Shown here in pieces: positions 36,323 to 45,663 of a DNA stretch of 64,000 bases (positions within the stretch are counted from its first letter, which is position 1; every line of letters starts with the position of its first letter). The stretch lies in contig NZ_BATM01000038.1 of NCBI RefSeq assembly GCF_000467185.1, positions 1 through 64,000 of the forward strand, given 5' to 3'. The translations under genes and the position numbers were made by a program. Under the pieces are notes generated by a model, which was not told the DNA's origin, searched no databases, and worked only from the letters and a program-made list of their open reading frames with translations. This DNA is from Vibrio ezurae NBRC 102218. GTDB taxonomy: Bacteria > Pseudomonadota > Gammaproteobacteria > Enterobacterales > Vibrionaceae.

Positions 36323-36766
36323 TTAAGCCAGTTTAGAACGAACTAAACCACTCACTTTACCCATATCTGCGCGCCCTTGAATTTGTGGTTTGAGAACGCC
36401 CATTACTTTACCCATATCTTGCATGCCCGCAGCACCAGATTCGGTAATTGCACTATCAACTAATGCAGATACTTCTTCTTCGCTCAGCGGTTGAGGCATA
36501 AATTCCTCAAGTACTGTAATTTCAGCTTTCTCAATGTCCGCAAGATCTTGACGACCGGCAGATTCATATTGAGCGACAGAATCGCGACGCTGTTTAACCA
36601 TTTTAGTCAGCACACCGATGATATCGTCGTCGGTCAGAGTAATCCTCTCGTCGACTTCACGTTGTTTAATTGCTGATAGGGCTAAACGAATAGTGCCAAG
36701 GCGCGGTTTGTCCTTGGCTTTCATCGCAGATTTTTGCTCTTCTTTGAGTTTCTCAATAAGAGCCAT
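36323..36766 (-). CDS. yqeY: GatB/YqeY domain protein
   Basis: This 147-residue helical protein of the YqeY family resembles the tail domain of the GatB amidotransferase subunit (MKAKDKPRLGTIRLALSAIK at 15-34, MQDMGKVMGVLKPQIQGRADM near 115). It has no transamidase core, and its function is unproven. In many gammaproteobacteria it is inserted between rpsU and dnaG, as here. It begins 25 bases after rpsU. Confidence 0.92.
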   Translation of the reverse strand: MALIEKLKEEQKSAMKAKDKPRLGTIRLALSAIKQREVDERITLTDDDIIGVLTKMVKQRRDSVAQYESAGRQDLADIEKAEITVLEEFMPQPLSEEEVSALVDSAITESGAAGMQDMGKVMGVLKPQIQGRADMGKVSGLVRSKLA

Positions 36767-36791
36767 TACTAATTCCTAATAATATCGGGGA

Positions 36792-37007
36792 TTAGTAAAG
36801 ACGAACGCGACGTGCGTTTTCACGAGCTAGCTTCTTAGCGTGACGCTTTTGAGCAGCTGCTTTAGCGCGTTTACGAACTGTAGTTGGTTTCTCATAGTGC
36901 TCACGACGACGCACTTCAGAAAGAATACCTGCTTTTTCGCAAGAGCGCTTAAAGCGACGTAGAGCTACGTCGAACGGTTCGTTTTCACGTACTTTAACTA
37001 CTGGCAT
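36792..37007 (-). CDS. rpsU: 30S ribosomal protein S21
   Basis: S21 is a 71-residue, highly basic protein that assists mRNA start selection on the 30S subunit. It begins [20 protein letters not shown] and ends with an Arg/Lys-rich tail ([14 protein letters not shown]). It leads the rpsU-yqeY-dnaG-rpoD operon. Its leader (37008-37090) contains nested inverted repeats. Confidence 0.98.
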
Positions 37008-37024
37008 ATGCCTTTCACCTCAGG

Positions 37025-37084
37025 GGTTATTCGTTAATACTGGGTTCCACTTTCTGGGCAAGTTAACTTGCAAGGGGAATAACC
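37025..37084 (-). promoter_or_regulatory. Nested inverted repeats in the rpsU leader
   Basis: GGTTATTC (37025-37032) pairs with GAATAACC (37077-37084), and inside them sits the 14-bp palindrome GCAAGTTAACTTGC (37058-37071). In the operon mRNA this could fold just before the rpsU ribosome binding site and control translation. No LexA box was seen here. Confidence 0.4.
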
Positions 37085-37228
37085 AGTTTGATCAAAAATG
37101 GTGCGGAATTTTAATCCGAACTGATAGCGTTTGTAAAGCATTTTATTGCGGAGAAAACGATCAATCATTTGTTTGAACAATTAGGACAAGGTAAACTTGC
37201 CACACATTAAAGAAGTCGCGAGAAATGC

Positions 37229-38245
37229 ATGCGTATTTTAGGTATTGAAACCTCCTGTGATGAGACGGGAGTTGCTATTTATGATGAAGAGAAAGGTTTG
37301 CTTTCACATCAACTATATAGTCAAGTGAAGCTACACGCTGATTATGGTGGCGTGGTTCCAGAACTCGCTTCTCGCGATCATGTGAAAAAAACCATTCCAT
37401 TAGTGAAAGAAGCATTAAAAGAAGCCAACTTAACCTCTGCCGACATTGATGGCATCGCTTATACCGCAGGCCCAGGCCTAGTGGGTGCTTTGTTAGTCGG
37501 TGCGACTATTGGCCGTAGTATTGCGTATGCGTGGGATGTCCCTGCGGTGCCAGTACACCACATGGAAGGGCATTTGCTGGCACCTATGCTAGAAGATAAC
37601 CCGCCGCCGTTTCCTTTTATTGCGCTGCTTGTTTCGGGTGGTCACACCATGATCGTCGAAGTGAAAGCAATTGGTGAATATCAAATTCTTGGCGAATCAA
37701 TTGATGATGCTGCGGGGGAAGCCTTTGATAAAACGGCTAAACTGATGGGGCTGGATTACCCAGGTGGTCCGCTGTTATCTCGTTTAGCGGAAAAAGGAAC
37801 GCCAGGTCGCTTTAAGTTCCCTCGTCCTATGACTGACCGTCCGGGGCTGGATATGAGCTTTTCGGGTTTAAAAACCTTTGCTGCCAATACTATCTCTGGC
37901 AATGACAACGATGAGCAAACTCGCGCTGATATTGCGTATGCCTTCCAAGAAGCGGTGTGTGCGACGTTGGCGATTAAATGTAAACGTGCGCTACAGCAAA
38001 CAGGCATGAAGCGCATTGTGATTGCGGGTGGCGTAAGTGCCAACAAACAATTGCGCCTTGAACTTGAAGCCTTGGCGAAGAAAGTGGGCGGTGAAGTCTA
38101 CTACCCAAGAACCGAGTTCTGTACCGACAACGGCGCTATGATCGCTTATGCAGGTATGCAACGTTTGAAAAATGGTGAAACATCAGGTTTAGGTGTTAAA
38201 GCTCAGCCTCGCTGGCCTATCGATCAGCTAGAGCCGATTGCCTAG
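37229..38245 (+). CDS. tsaD: tRNA threonylcarbamoyladenosine transferase TsaD
   Basis: TsaD attaches the threonylcarbamoyl group to A37 of ANN-decoding tRNAs, together with TsaB and TsaE. The 338-residue ASKHA-fold protein begins [16 protein letters not shown], binds iron with HMEGH (His111, His115) and has SGGHT near 134 and [11 protein letters not shown] near 269 for nucleotide contact. It is divergent from rpsU, a classic arrangement. Confidence 0.98.
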   Translation: MRILGIETSCDETGVAIYDEEKGLLSHQLYSQVKLHADYGGVVPELASRDHVKKTIPLVKEALKEANLTSADIDGIAYTAGPGLVGALLVGATIGRSIAYAWDVPAVPVHHMEGHLLAPMLEDNPPPFPFIALLVSGGHTMIVEVKAIGEYQILGESIDDAAGEAFDKTAKLMGLDYPGGPLLSRLAEKGTPGRFKFPRPMTDRPGLDMSFSGLKTFAANTISGNDNDEQTRADIAYAFQEAVCATLAIKCKRALQQTGMKRIVIAGGVSANKQLRLELEALAKKVGGEVYYPRTEFCTDNGAMIAYAGMQRLKNGETSGLGVKAQPRWPIDQLEPIA

Positions 38246-38291
38246 TTATTTTGCTTGGTTATTACCGTCGCTAAACTAGATTGATATGAAG

Positions 38292-38316
38292 CCGACCTAA
38301 CTAGGTCGGTTTTTTT
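38292..38316 (+). terminator. Terminator after tsaD
   Basis: CCGACCTA / TAGGTCGG stem is followed by seven T residues. Confidence 0.9.
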
Positions 38317-38372
38317 ATGCGTTGAATGTGAACTATTTGATGGGGAGAGAGAGGGAAAGGCTATCGGCGTAA

Positions 38373-38966
38373 TTACAGCTTTTTAGATCCCACCTTAGGC
38401 TCTTCTCCAGAAAACAGGCGTTTAATATTGTCTTGATGTCGCCAGATAATAAGACAGCACAGCATTGCCACCGGCAAGGTGTATTGCGGTTTGATCATCC
38501 AAGTGTATAGCGGAGCGACTAAAGCGGTTACTAGGGCCGCCAGTGAAGAGTAGCGTGAGACTACTGCGGTAATTAACCATGTTCCCATCAATAAGCCCGT
38601 TAAATCAAAGCCAATAGGGGCAATCGCCCCCACCGCTGTTGCTACGCCTTTGCCACCTTTAAAGTGGAAGAAAATGGGATAAATGTGGCCAATACAGGCC
38701 GAAATACCAATCAAACCTAACATCACAGGATCAAGATCGAGGTAGTAGGCTGACCAAACAGGGATGGTCCCTTTTGCCATATCGCATAGTAGAACAAGTA
38801 CCGCAGGTAGCTTTCCTCCAATGCGCATTACATTGGTCGCACCGGGGTTGTTTGAGCCTGCTGTTCTAGGGTCAGGAAGGCGAAATACCCGGCAAATGAG
38901 AACGGCACTCGACACTGAGCCTAATAAATAGGCCAAGATGATCATGAGTAGAGCCGTTGCTGTCAT
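38373..38966 (-). CDS. plsY: Glycerol-3-phosphate acyltransferase PlsY
   Basis: PlsY transfers an acyl group from acyl-phosphate to glycerol-3-phosphate, the first step of phospholipid synthesis. The 197-residue protein has about five membrane segments. Family motifs are [11 protein letters not shown] near 16, [12 protein letters not shown] near 37 and [13 protein letters not shown] near 100. It is divergent from folB. Confidence 0.96.
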   Translation of the reverse strand: MTATALLMIILAYLLGSVSSAVLICRVFRLPDPRTAGSNNPGATNVMRIGGKLPAVLVLLCDMAKGTIPVWSAYYLDLDPVMLGLIGISACIGHIYPIFFHFKGGKGVATAVGAIAPIGFDLTGLLMGTWLITAVVSRYSSLAALVTALVAPLYTWMIKPQYTLPVAMLCCLIIWRHQDNIKRLFSGEEPKVGSKKL

Positions 38967-39138
38967 AGATATCCTTTACACTTTGTAGCTAATATCGATT
39001 GAATCGGGATGATAGTAGGGCATTCAATGTAGTATATTACGTTTTTTTATACTTTTAGCTTATCCGACCTCAATCTATGTATTTGAACTTGTTTTGCAAG
39101 AATTTACTACCGAAAGAGGCAATTAAAGGATCGAAATA

Positions 39139-39498
39139 ATGAATCAAGACCGAGTTTTTATCGAACAGCTCGAGGTAATTACCACTATTGGGGTGTATGA
39201 CTGGGAGCAAGAGATCAAGCAAAAACTAGTGCTTGATATAGAAATGGCTCACGATAACCAAGCTGCAGGACACAGTGACAATGTTGAAGATGCGTTAGAT
39301 TACTTCTCTGTCAGTCAAGCGGTTCTTGCTCATATTGAGGGTGGTCGATTCTTGCTAGTAGAGAGAGTGGCGGAAGAAATCGCCAGCCTAATTATGGATA
39401 AATTTAATGTTCCTTGGATTCGAATCAAGCTTCGTAAGCCTGGCGCTGTGCCACAAGCGGCAAGCGTTGGTGTTGTCATTGAGCGAGGTGCATTGTGA
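39139..39498 (+). CDS. folB: Dihydroneopterin aldolase FolB
   Basis: FolB cleaves dihydroneopterin to hydroxymethyl-dihydropterin and glycolaldehyde in folate synthesis. The 119-residue protein starts MNQDRVFIEQLEVITTIGVYDWEQ, with the pterin-binding glutamate in that segment, and ends with the typical RIKLRKPGAVPQAASVGVVIER. Its TGA stop overlaps the GTG start of folK by 4 bases, so they are coupled. Confidence 0.96.
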   Translation: MNQDRVFIEQLEVITTIGVYDWEQEIKQKLVLDIEMAHDNQAAGHSDNVEDALDYFSVSQAVLAHIEGGRFLLVERVAEEIASLIMDKFNVPWIRIKLRKPGAVPQAASVGVVIERGAL

Positions 39499-40001
39499 CC
39501 CGAACCTATTTAGGTATTGGGACCAACATCGAACGAGATAAGCACGCTCGCGCTGCGATCATAGAGTTGCAACGTTTAGGGAGTAATCTGCAAATCTCTA
39601 CGATTTACAGTTGCCCTGCAACCGGATTTGATGGCGCTGAGTTCTACAACTTTGTGGTCGGCCTAGAGACGGATTTAGCTTTGCCTGAATTCTGTCATCG
39701 TTTGCGAGCGCTTGAGCTGGCTTATGGTCGTCCGCTTAACGCCCAAAAGAAACAAGATCGTACGTTAGATATTGATATTCTTTTATTTGGTGATCTGCAA
39801 AGCCCGCAAGCGCCGCAAATACCAAGGAAGGACATTGTTGAATTCAACTTTGTACTGCAACCTTTGTACGAACTTTGCCCTGAACTGATTGTTCCTGGGG
39901 ACGGGCGTAGCATCCGCCAAATTTGGCAACAACAATTTTTGTCTATCGGGGGGATGTCGAACCTTACGGCGACCCCTCTTCATTTAAGTGATGATAATTA
40001 A
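39495..40001 (+). CDS. folK: HPPK, hydroxymethyl-dihydropterin pyrophosphokinase FolK
   Basis: FolK activates the pterin made by FolB with ATP. The 168-residue protein has [12 protein letters not shown] at the N-terminus and the hallmark [13 protein letters not shown] near residue 87, with the metal-binding aspartates. The start is GTG overlapping folB. It overlaps uppP by one base. A folK-like gene inside a folB-uppP operon is common in vibrios; a second FolK paralogue beside pcnB is likely elsewhere in the genome. Confidence 0.93.
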   Translation: MTRTYLGIGTNIERDKHARAAIIELQRLGSNLQISTIYSCPATGFDGAEFYNFVVGLETDLALPEFCHRLRALELAYGRPLNAQKKQDRTLDIDILLFGDLQSPQAPQIPRKDIVEFNFVLQPLYELCPELIVPGDGRSIRQIWQQQFLSIGGMSNLTATPLHLSDDN

Positions 40002-40804
40002 TGAGTTATTTAGAAGCTTTTGCCCTGGCCTTGATTCAGGGGCTAACGGAATTTTTACCTATATCGAGCTCTGCTCACCTGATTTTACCTTCTGCGGTTT
40101 TAGGGTGGGAGGATCAAGGACTGGCGTTTGACGTTGCCGTTCACGTAGGCACTTTGCTGGCCGTTGTGATCTACTTTAAACACGAAGTGATAACCCTTTT
40201 ACGTGCATTTTTTGGCTCCGTGTTTAAACAGCAACACAATAAAGAATCCAAGTTAGCATGGATGATCATTCTTGCGACTATTCCTGCCGGACTTGCCGGG
40301 TTATTTTTAAATGATCTGATTGAGCTGTATTTGCGCAGTGCTTGGGTGATCGCCTGTACTACGATCATCTTTGGTTTATTGCTTTGGCACGCAGACAAAA
40401 CCTCAACTTTGACTAAAGACGAGTATCAAGCCACTTGGAAAAAGACGCTCATTATTGGTATTGCTCAAGCGATGGCGATGATTCCGGGAACATCACGCTC
40501 AGGGGCCACCATTACCGCGGCGTTATATCTTGGCTTTACTCGTGAGGCTGCGGCGCGCTTTTCGTTTTTAATGTCTATCCCAATTATTACGTTAGCTGGT
40601 GGCTACTTGGGGACTAAATTGGCTCTTAGTCCTGAACCAATGCATTTAGGTGTGCTTTCTACCGGTATTTTGGTCTCGTTTGTGAGTGCTTATATTTGTA
40701 TTCACTACTTCCTTAAACTGATCTCTCGTATGGGAATGACGCCATTTGTGATTTATCGATTGTTATTGGGTGCAGGTTTATTTGCTTTCTTGCTGACTCA
40801 GTAA
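40001..40804 (+). CDS. uppP: Undecaprenyl-diphosphatase UppP (BacA)
   Basis: UppP recycles the lipid carrier of cell-wall and glycan synthesis by removing a phosphate from undecaprenyl diphosphate. The 267-residue integral membrane protein carries [20 protein letters not shown] (13-32) and the second motif [13 protein letters not shown] near 162. It starts at TAATG with folK. Loss of this family raises bacitracin sensitivity in E. coli. Confidence 0.97.
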   Translation: MSYLEAFALALIQGLTEFLPISSSAHLILPSAVLGWEDQGLAFDVAVHVGTLLAVVIYFKHEVITLLRAFFGSVFKQQHNKESKLAWMIILATIPAGLAGLFLNDLIELYLRSAWVIACTTIIFGLLLWHADKTSTLTKDEYQATWKKTLIIGIAQAMAMIPGTSRSGATITAALYLGFTREAAARFSFLMSIPIITLAGGYLGTKLALSPEPMHLGVLSTGILVSFVSAYICIHYFLKLISRMGMTPFVIYRLLLGAGLFAFLLTQ

Positions 40805-40821
40805 TTGATAACCACAAAATG

Positions 40822-40857
40822 AAAGGCCTCCAAAGGTAAACTTTGGAGGCCTTTTTT
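40822..40857. terminator. Bidirectional terminator between uppP and cca
   Basis: A perfect 14-bp stem, AAAGGCCTCCAAAG / CTTTGGAGGCCTTT, has a GTAAA loop and T and A runs. It serves convergent uppP and cca. Confidence 0.93.
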
Positions 40858-40868
40858 ATGCCGATTTT

Positions 40869-42101
40869 TTACCGCCAATGCCAGCTTTGTTTCACTTGCT
40901 CAATTGCCTCAGTGCGGCGTTTGTTGAGCTCTTCTCTGATATCTTTGCCAGTAAAACCGTCTTTAATGACTTGCTGTACATTCACCGAGAGCGCAGCTTG
41001 ATAGGTTGCGACAAAGTAGTCTCGTTGCGGGTAGGGAGTAGACTCATGCCCTAGTCGTCCTTGCGTATCGGCTTGGCAGGTCATTAATACTTGCTCTAGT
41101 ACGTTTGGTTTACGCCATACATCAAAGCTATCCAGCACGCGCAAAACGGTTGTGGCTTTTAGCTCTTGTGCTCGATGAATATTGGAGTGTTGCTTGCACA
41201 CATGCAGTGCTAACTCTTTGTATTGATTCGGCACGCGTAGGCGCTTGCAGAGGGATTCAATGATGTTGAGGCCTGTATGGCAATGCATTTTATGGCTTGG
41301 CCACTCTTGCTGTGGTGTGACACCTTTGCCGAGATCGTGCATTTGCGCAGCAAAGCGTATTTCGGGTACTTTGCTTAATTGTGCCGATCGCTTAGCGACC
41401 ATTAGAGTGTGAATTCCAGTATCGATCTCTGGGTGCCATTTTTCGGTTTGTGGCACACCAAATAAACGGCTAATTTCGGGCATGACAACGGCGAGTGCAC
41501 CGCATTCTTGTAGCACTTCAATAAACACCTGCGGATCTTGGGTTAATAACGATTTATGCCACTCTTGCCAAACACGCTCAGCGGTGAGGGTTTGTAGCTC
41601 ACCTGAATCGACAATCTCTCGCATTAGGTTAAGGGTTTCTTGCGCTACGCTAAAGCCGAGGTGATGCAACTTAGCGGCAAAACGCGCCACACGTAATACA
41701 CGCAAAGGGTCTTCCACAAAAGCGCGCGAAACATGTCGTAGGCACTTGTTTTGGATATCTTGCTGACCGCCATAAGGGTCATACAGGGTGCCAGATTCAT
41801 CTTGAGCAATGGCATTGATAGTGAGATCGCGGCGTATCAGATCTTCTTCTAAAGTGACATCTTGCGCAAAGTAGCAATCAAACCCAGTGTAACCGCTTCC
41901 TGATTTACGTTCGGTGCGAGCCAGTGCGTATTCTTCATGCGTTTTGGGATGCAGAAAAACAGGGAAATCTTTGCCGACGGCTTGGTAGCCAAGATCCAGC
42001 AATATTTGCGACGTCGCGCCCACGACAACCCAGTCTCGGTCGTAGTTCTCAATATTGAGCAGTTTATCTCTCACTGCTCCACCCACTAGATAGGTTTGCA
42101 A
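40869..42101 (-). CDS. cca: Multifunctional CCA-adding tRNA nucleotidyltransferase
   Basis: Cca adds or repairs the 3' CCA of tRNAs. The 410-residue protein has GGAVRDKLL near 7, DRDWVVVG with catalytic aspartates near 21, RRDLTINAIA near 90 and ADP/CTP-selecting RVLRVARFAAK near 137. The C-terminal HD domain (AAQMHDLGKG near 251) gives phosphatase and phosphodiesterase activities as in E. coli. It is convergent with uppP. Confidence 0.97.
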   Translation of the reverse strand: MQTYLVGGAVRDKLLNIENYDRDWVVVGATSQILLDLGYQAVGKDFPVFLHPKTHEEYALARTERKSGSGYTGFDCYFAQDVTLEEDLIRRDLTINAIAQDESGTLYDPYGGQQDIQNKCLRHVSRAFVEDPLRVLRVARFAAKLHHLGFSVAQETLNLMREIVDSGELQTLTAERVWQEWHKSLLTQDPQVFIEVLQECGALAVVMPEISRLFGVPQTEKWHPEIDTGIHTLMVAKRSAQLSKVPEIRFAAQMHDLGKGVTPQQEWPSHKMHCHTGLNIIESLCKRLRVPNQYKELALHVCKQHSNIHRAQELKATTVLRVLDSFDVWRKPNVLEQVLMTCQADTQGRLGHESTPYPQRDYFVATYQAALSVNVQQVIKDGFTGKDIREELNKRRTEAIEQVKQSWHWR

Positions 42102-42269
42102 AATGAATTCTCTCTTTTTGGTATTGTGGATGAACGTAATGACAATGGTATGTCGTTATTATTTGCTCTAGCTAACACAACGATTAGCCGATGAAAGGAT
42201 TGCTTTACTTTCTTGTATTCAATGGTAGCTTGACTCAGATGAGAAAAGAAGTATGTATAGAAGCTCTAA

Positions 42270-43943
42270 ATGTATAAGGATTTTTTTGGTTTTGTAGAAG
42301 AACCATTTTCAATTGTTCCTAGCTCCAAGTATTTATTCTTAAGTGCGCGCCATCGTGAGGCTCTGTCACACTTACAAATTGGTCTCAATAGTGGAGGTGG
42401 CTTTGCCATGCTCACCGGCGAGGTAGGCACAGGTAAGACAACCGTCTCTAAAGCCATGCTCGCGAATTTAGAAGGAAATTGGGTTTCAGGTCTAATACTG
42501 AATCCTACCTTCTCAGAGGTGGAGCTACTGGAAGCGATTTGTGATGAGTTTTCACTTTCTTATACTCAACCTTCCAGTTTAAAACAGCTTTCTCAAGCCA
42601 TTTATCATTACCTTTTAGAGAATCATAAAAAGGGCATTCAAACTTTATTGTTGATTGATGAGGCTCAGCATTTATCAGCGCAAGTGCTAGAGCAGCTTCG
42701 TTTACTCACCAATTTAGAAACAGATAGCCGTAAGTTACTCAAAGTTTTGTTAGTAGGACAGCCTGAGCTACAACACAAACTACAAACTATCGAGTTGCGT
42801 CAATTAGCGCAGCGAATTACGGGTCGTTATCATCTTTTGCCTTTAGTGGAAAAAGATATTGCTGATTATATTGGATTTCGCTTGCGAGTCGCCGGTGGGC
42901 GTGAAGATATTTTTTCTGATAGATCAGTACAATTTATTGCTTCGCAGTCACAAGGTATTCCGCGTTTAATCAACCTTATTTGTGATAAGGCGCTGTATTA
43001 TGCCATGTTAAGTCAGCAACAAACCGTGGACCGAAACTTAGCAAAAAAAGCGTGTCATGATGTGCTGGCTTATCAAGCGCCAACAGCGAATAAAGCGCAA
43101 GTTAGTACTCACTCAAGCCATTCTTATCATTGGTTCTCTCCTGCATTACTATCTCTTGCCATTGCAGGGGCAACGTATCTCGGTTTGACCTCTTGGCATC
43201 AGTGGCAACAATTGCAAACCCAGTTCAATGAACAACAAGCTCATACCCAGCAACTGCAACAGCAAATGGCGGACAAGCAGAGCATTGCCAACCAACAACA
43301 GCAGCATTTTGCTCAGTTAATAGAGCAAAGCCGTTCCCCAATGGGCGCGATGCAGGCGTTGTATCATCTTTGGGGATTTGATGCCTCTATCGTGGACTCC
43401 GACTGTGAATATGGCACAACGCCACCGTTCCATTGCTTTCAGAGTAAAGCGTCTTTATCGGCCATTGTGGCGTCTAATCGCCCTGTGGTGATTACTCTGT
43501 ATGAGGATGCTCAGCCCTATTTTGCAATCTTGCAAGGTGTGACTAAGGATAGAGTGACTCTGCTACTGGCAGGAGAGCGAGTACAGTTGCCAGTGACTTG
43601 GCTTGATCAACATTGGAAAGGACAGTTTCGATATCTTTGGTATAGCGAGATACTGGAAACAATCAAATCAGATAGTCGTGGTGAACAAGTACAAATACTG
43701 GATAAATTGCTAGCAAAAGCGTTGAATGCAGCGCCTCTGGACACGTTTACCTTTAATGATGAATTGAAGAAAAGAGTGTCTACTTTTCAGGCATGGCAAG
43801 GATTAGATGCCGATGGCATAGCCGGAAATAAAACATTACGTCAACTTGATAGACTCACAAGCGACAATGCGCCTAAGTTACTGAGTGCTACAACACAAGC
43901 AAGTGCGCCAAGTGCCGCAAGTGATCACAAGGAGAATCAGTAA
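42270..43943 (+). CDS. gspA: GspA/ExeA-type AAA ATPase with peptidoglycan-binding domain
   Basis: GspA with GspB helps insert the type II secretion secretin through the peptidoglycan. The 557-residue protein has an N-terminal AAA ATPase with Walker A TGEVGTGKTTVS near 50 and Walker B LLLIDEAQHL near 128, one membrane helix near 290-307, a periplasmic Gln-rich stretch and a C-terminal peptidoglycan-binding region (AWQGLDADGIAGNKTLRQL near 509). It overlaps gspB by one base. Secreted enzymes such as the alginate lyase here are plausible clients. Confidence 0.92.
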   Translation: MYKDFFGFVEEPFSIVPSSKYLFLSARHREALSHLQIGLNSGGGFAMLTGEVGTGKTTVSKAMLANLEGNWVSGLILNPTFSEVELLEAICDEFSLSYTQPSSLKQLSQAIYHYLLENHKKGIQTLLLIDEAQHLSAQVLEQLRLLTNLETDSRKLLKVLLVGQPELQHKLQTIELRQLAQRITGRYHLLPLVEKDIADYIGFRLRVAGGREDIFSDRSVQFIASQSQGIPRLINLICDKALYYAMLSQQQTVDRNLAKKACHDVLAYQAPTANKAQVSTHSSHSYHWFSPALLSLAIAGATYLGLTSWHQWQQLQTQFNEQQAHTQQLQQQMADKQSIANQQQQHFAQLIEQSRSPMGAMQALYHLWGFDASIVDSDCEYGTTPPFHCFQSKASLSAIVASNRPVVITLYEDAQPYFAILQGVTKDRVTLLLAGERVQLPVTWLDQHWKGQFRYLWYSEILETIKSDSRGEQVQILDKLLAKALNAAPLDTFTFNDELKKRVSTFQAWQGLDADGIAGNKTLRQLDRLTSDNAPKLLSATTQASAPSAASDHKENQ

Positions 43944-44812
43944 TGTCAGAGGTATTAAAAGCACTTGAGCAATCTCAGAAACAATTTGAACAGGCATCTA
44001 TTCAAGGTAGCGGACAGGCTCACTTATCATCTAGACCACAAGCGGGTAAGGGAAAAATGAAGCTGGTGGTTGCGATTGCCGTGGGGCTAGGTGTGGGTGT
44101 CGCAGCCCATAGCTTGCTGTCAGGCTCTGCAACCACTCGTACCATTGAAGCTATGTTAAGCCCTGCACTCAACAGTGTATTGGTTGTAGAGGAAGCGCCA
44201 ATCGCGACTGTGGCAGATACCACTCCGAGCTTCGACATTGTGTATTTGCCTGCTGAGCCTGCAAAACCTTTGCTGCCATTACCTAAGATTATGCCGGCAG
44301 TGGTCACTGAAGAACCTAAGCCTGTCACAGAAACAGCCGTTGCGAGTTCAACAACCCGAGCTAAAGCCTCTTCATCTACACCTAAGGTTGAGCCTAAGGC
44401 AAAGATCGCCTCTAGCCCTTCTAAGAAAGAGTCGGACGATGAGTGGAACCTTTCTAAGTTAGACTTATCGCAGTTGTCACCGGAGTTAGCAGGGCGAATT
44501 ACCAGTGCATTAGATGAACCGTCCGATACGGATAAAGCTGAGTCGCACACTCACTTGGATCACACCAAGAATAATGAGCTAGATAAAAACACGGCACGTT
44601 ATAAAGGTCGCTTACCCGCTCTTAACTTACAAACTCATATGTATGCCAGTAACCCTAAGCATCGATTAGTGAAAATTAATGGAAAAGAGCTGCAAGAGGG
44701 AGAGATGATCAACGATCAGACTAAGCTTGTTGAAATTGCACCTCGCTATGTAGTGGTCGAGTTTGCGGGTGAGACAATTCAAATACCGGCCTTGTACGAT
44801 TGGCATGGCTAA
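43943..44812 (+). CDS. gspB: General secretion pathway protein GspB
   Basis: GspB is the partner of GspA in secretin assembly. The 289-residue protein starts MSEVLKALEQSQKQFEQA, has one membrane helix at about 38-60, a long Pro/Ala/Lys/Ser linker, and the C-terminal GspB domain at about 225-289 (HMYASNPKHRLVKINGKEL). This is bitopic inner-membrane topology with a periplasmic C-terminus. A convergent terminator follows. Confidence 0.92.
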   Translation: MSEVLKALEQSQKQFEQASIQGSGQAHLSSRPQAGKGKMKLVVAIAVGLGVGVAAHSLLSGSATTRTIEAMLSPALNSVLVVEEAPIATVADTTPSFDIVYLPAEPAKPLLPLPKIMPAVVTEEPKPVTETAVASSTTRAKASSSTPKVEPKAKIASSPSKKESDDEWNLSKLDLSQLSPELAGRITSALDEPSDTDKAESHTHLDHTKNNELDKNTARYKGRLPALNLQTHMYASNPKHRLVKINGKELQEGEMINDQTKLVEIAPRYVVVEFAGETIQIPALYDWHG

Positions 44813-44836
44813 ATGGTAAATTGGTTTTTTACGCAT

Positions 44837-44864
44837 AAAAAAAGCTGCCTTTGGCAGCTTTTTT
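44837..44864. terminator. Terminator between gspB and the SH3 gene
   Basis: AAAAAAGCTGCC / GGCAGCTTTTTT with a short loop serves both convergent genes. Confidence 0.92.
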
Positions 44865-44895
44865 GATTCGGATATCCCGTCTTAAATAAGGGAAA

Positions 44896-45507
44896 TTATG
44901 CCCAACCGTTAGGTGATTTTTTACGACGAGGGATAATATGTGGCAGTAATAGACCAAACAATAAGCCTAGACCCGCAACACCGCCGCCATACATGAAGTA
45001 GCGCAATAGAAGGTCTTCTTTTTGCGTATCAATGCGAGCTCTAAGCTCACGCACTTCAGTTTGTGCTGAAAGAAGTTGGTCGCTGACTTTTTTATAGTTT
45101 GTTTCCATCTCAGCAATTTGCGCATTGCGTGATTCTAGAGAACGAACTAGGCCTTCTTGCTCTTTGTCTGCTTTCTCGTTGAAGCTTGCCAGTTTGGCTT
45201 TAACTTGAACCAGTTCTTTTTCCAGACGAGGCATACGAGTGATCATGCCTTCTGTTTTCGTTACGTATTTAGACTCGACCCAGCCTTTACGACCACGTTG
45301 ATCCACAACTTCGGTATAACCACTTTTTTTATTTGTTTGCACTAGCGTTACTTTAGTACCAGCATCAACACTACCGATAATTCGGTATTGAGCACTAGGA
45401 CCTGAGTGCATATAAGTAAATAGGTTGTCGGAGATGTAGCTCGTTTGAGCCCATGCCGCAGGTGCTGATATCACAGCAGCAAAAGCGATCAAAAAAAGTT
45501 TTTTCAC
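44896..45507 (-). CDS. SH3-domain, coiled-coil, membrane-anchored protein (YgiM-like)
   Basis: This 203-residue protein has a signal peptide (cleavage after AWA near residue 20), a bacterial SH3 domain at about 24-90 (MHSGPSAQYRIIG), a coiled coil at about 90-167 and one C-terminal membrane helix at 172-190. It matches the YgiM/TIGR04211 family. Family function is poorly known; the SH3 domain probably touches the cell wall. Confidence 0.88.
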   Translation of the reverse strand: MKKLFLIAFAAVISAPAAWAQTSYISDNLFTYMHSGPSAQYRIIGSVDAGTKVTLVQTNKKSGYTEVVDQRGRKGWVESKYVTKTEGMITRMPRLEKELVQVKAKLASFNEKADKEQEGLVRSLESRNAQIAEMETNYKKVSDQLLSAQTEVRELRARIDTQKEDLLLRYFMYGGGVAGLGLLFGLLLPHIIPRRKKSPNGWA

Positions 45508-45593
45508 TGTATGTCCTTCAAAAAATCAGATTCAGGTGAGGAATGCATTCCATCATTGTCTAAATAGTAAGTAGATTATAGGTCGCCTGCAAC

Positions 45594-45620
45594 TAAAAGA
45601 GGGGCCAAAGCCCCCCTCTA
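45594..45620 (-). terminator. Terminator after pitA
   Basis: On the minus strand, AGAGGGGGGC / GCCCCTCT followed by TTTTAG lies about 45 bases beyond the pitA stop. Confidence 0.85.
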
Positions 45621-45663
45621 TAACGTTAGATTGTCAAAATATGACAGACATTTGACATTTTAC

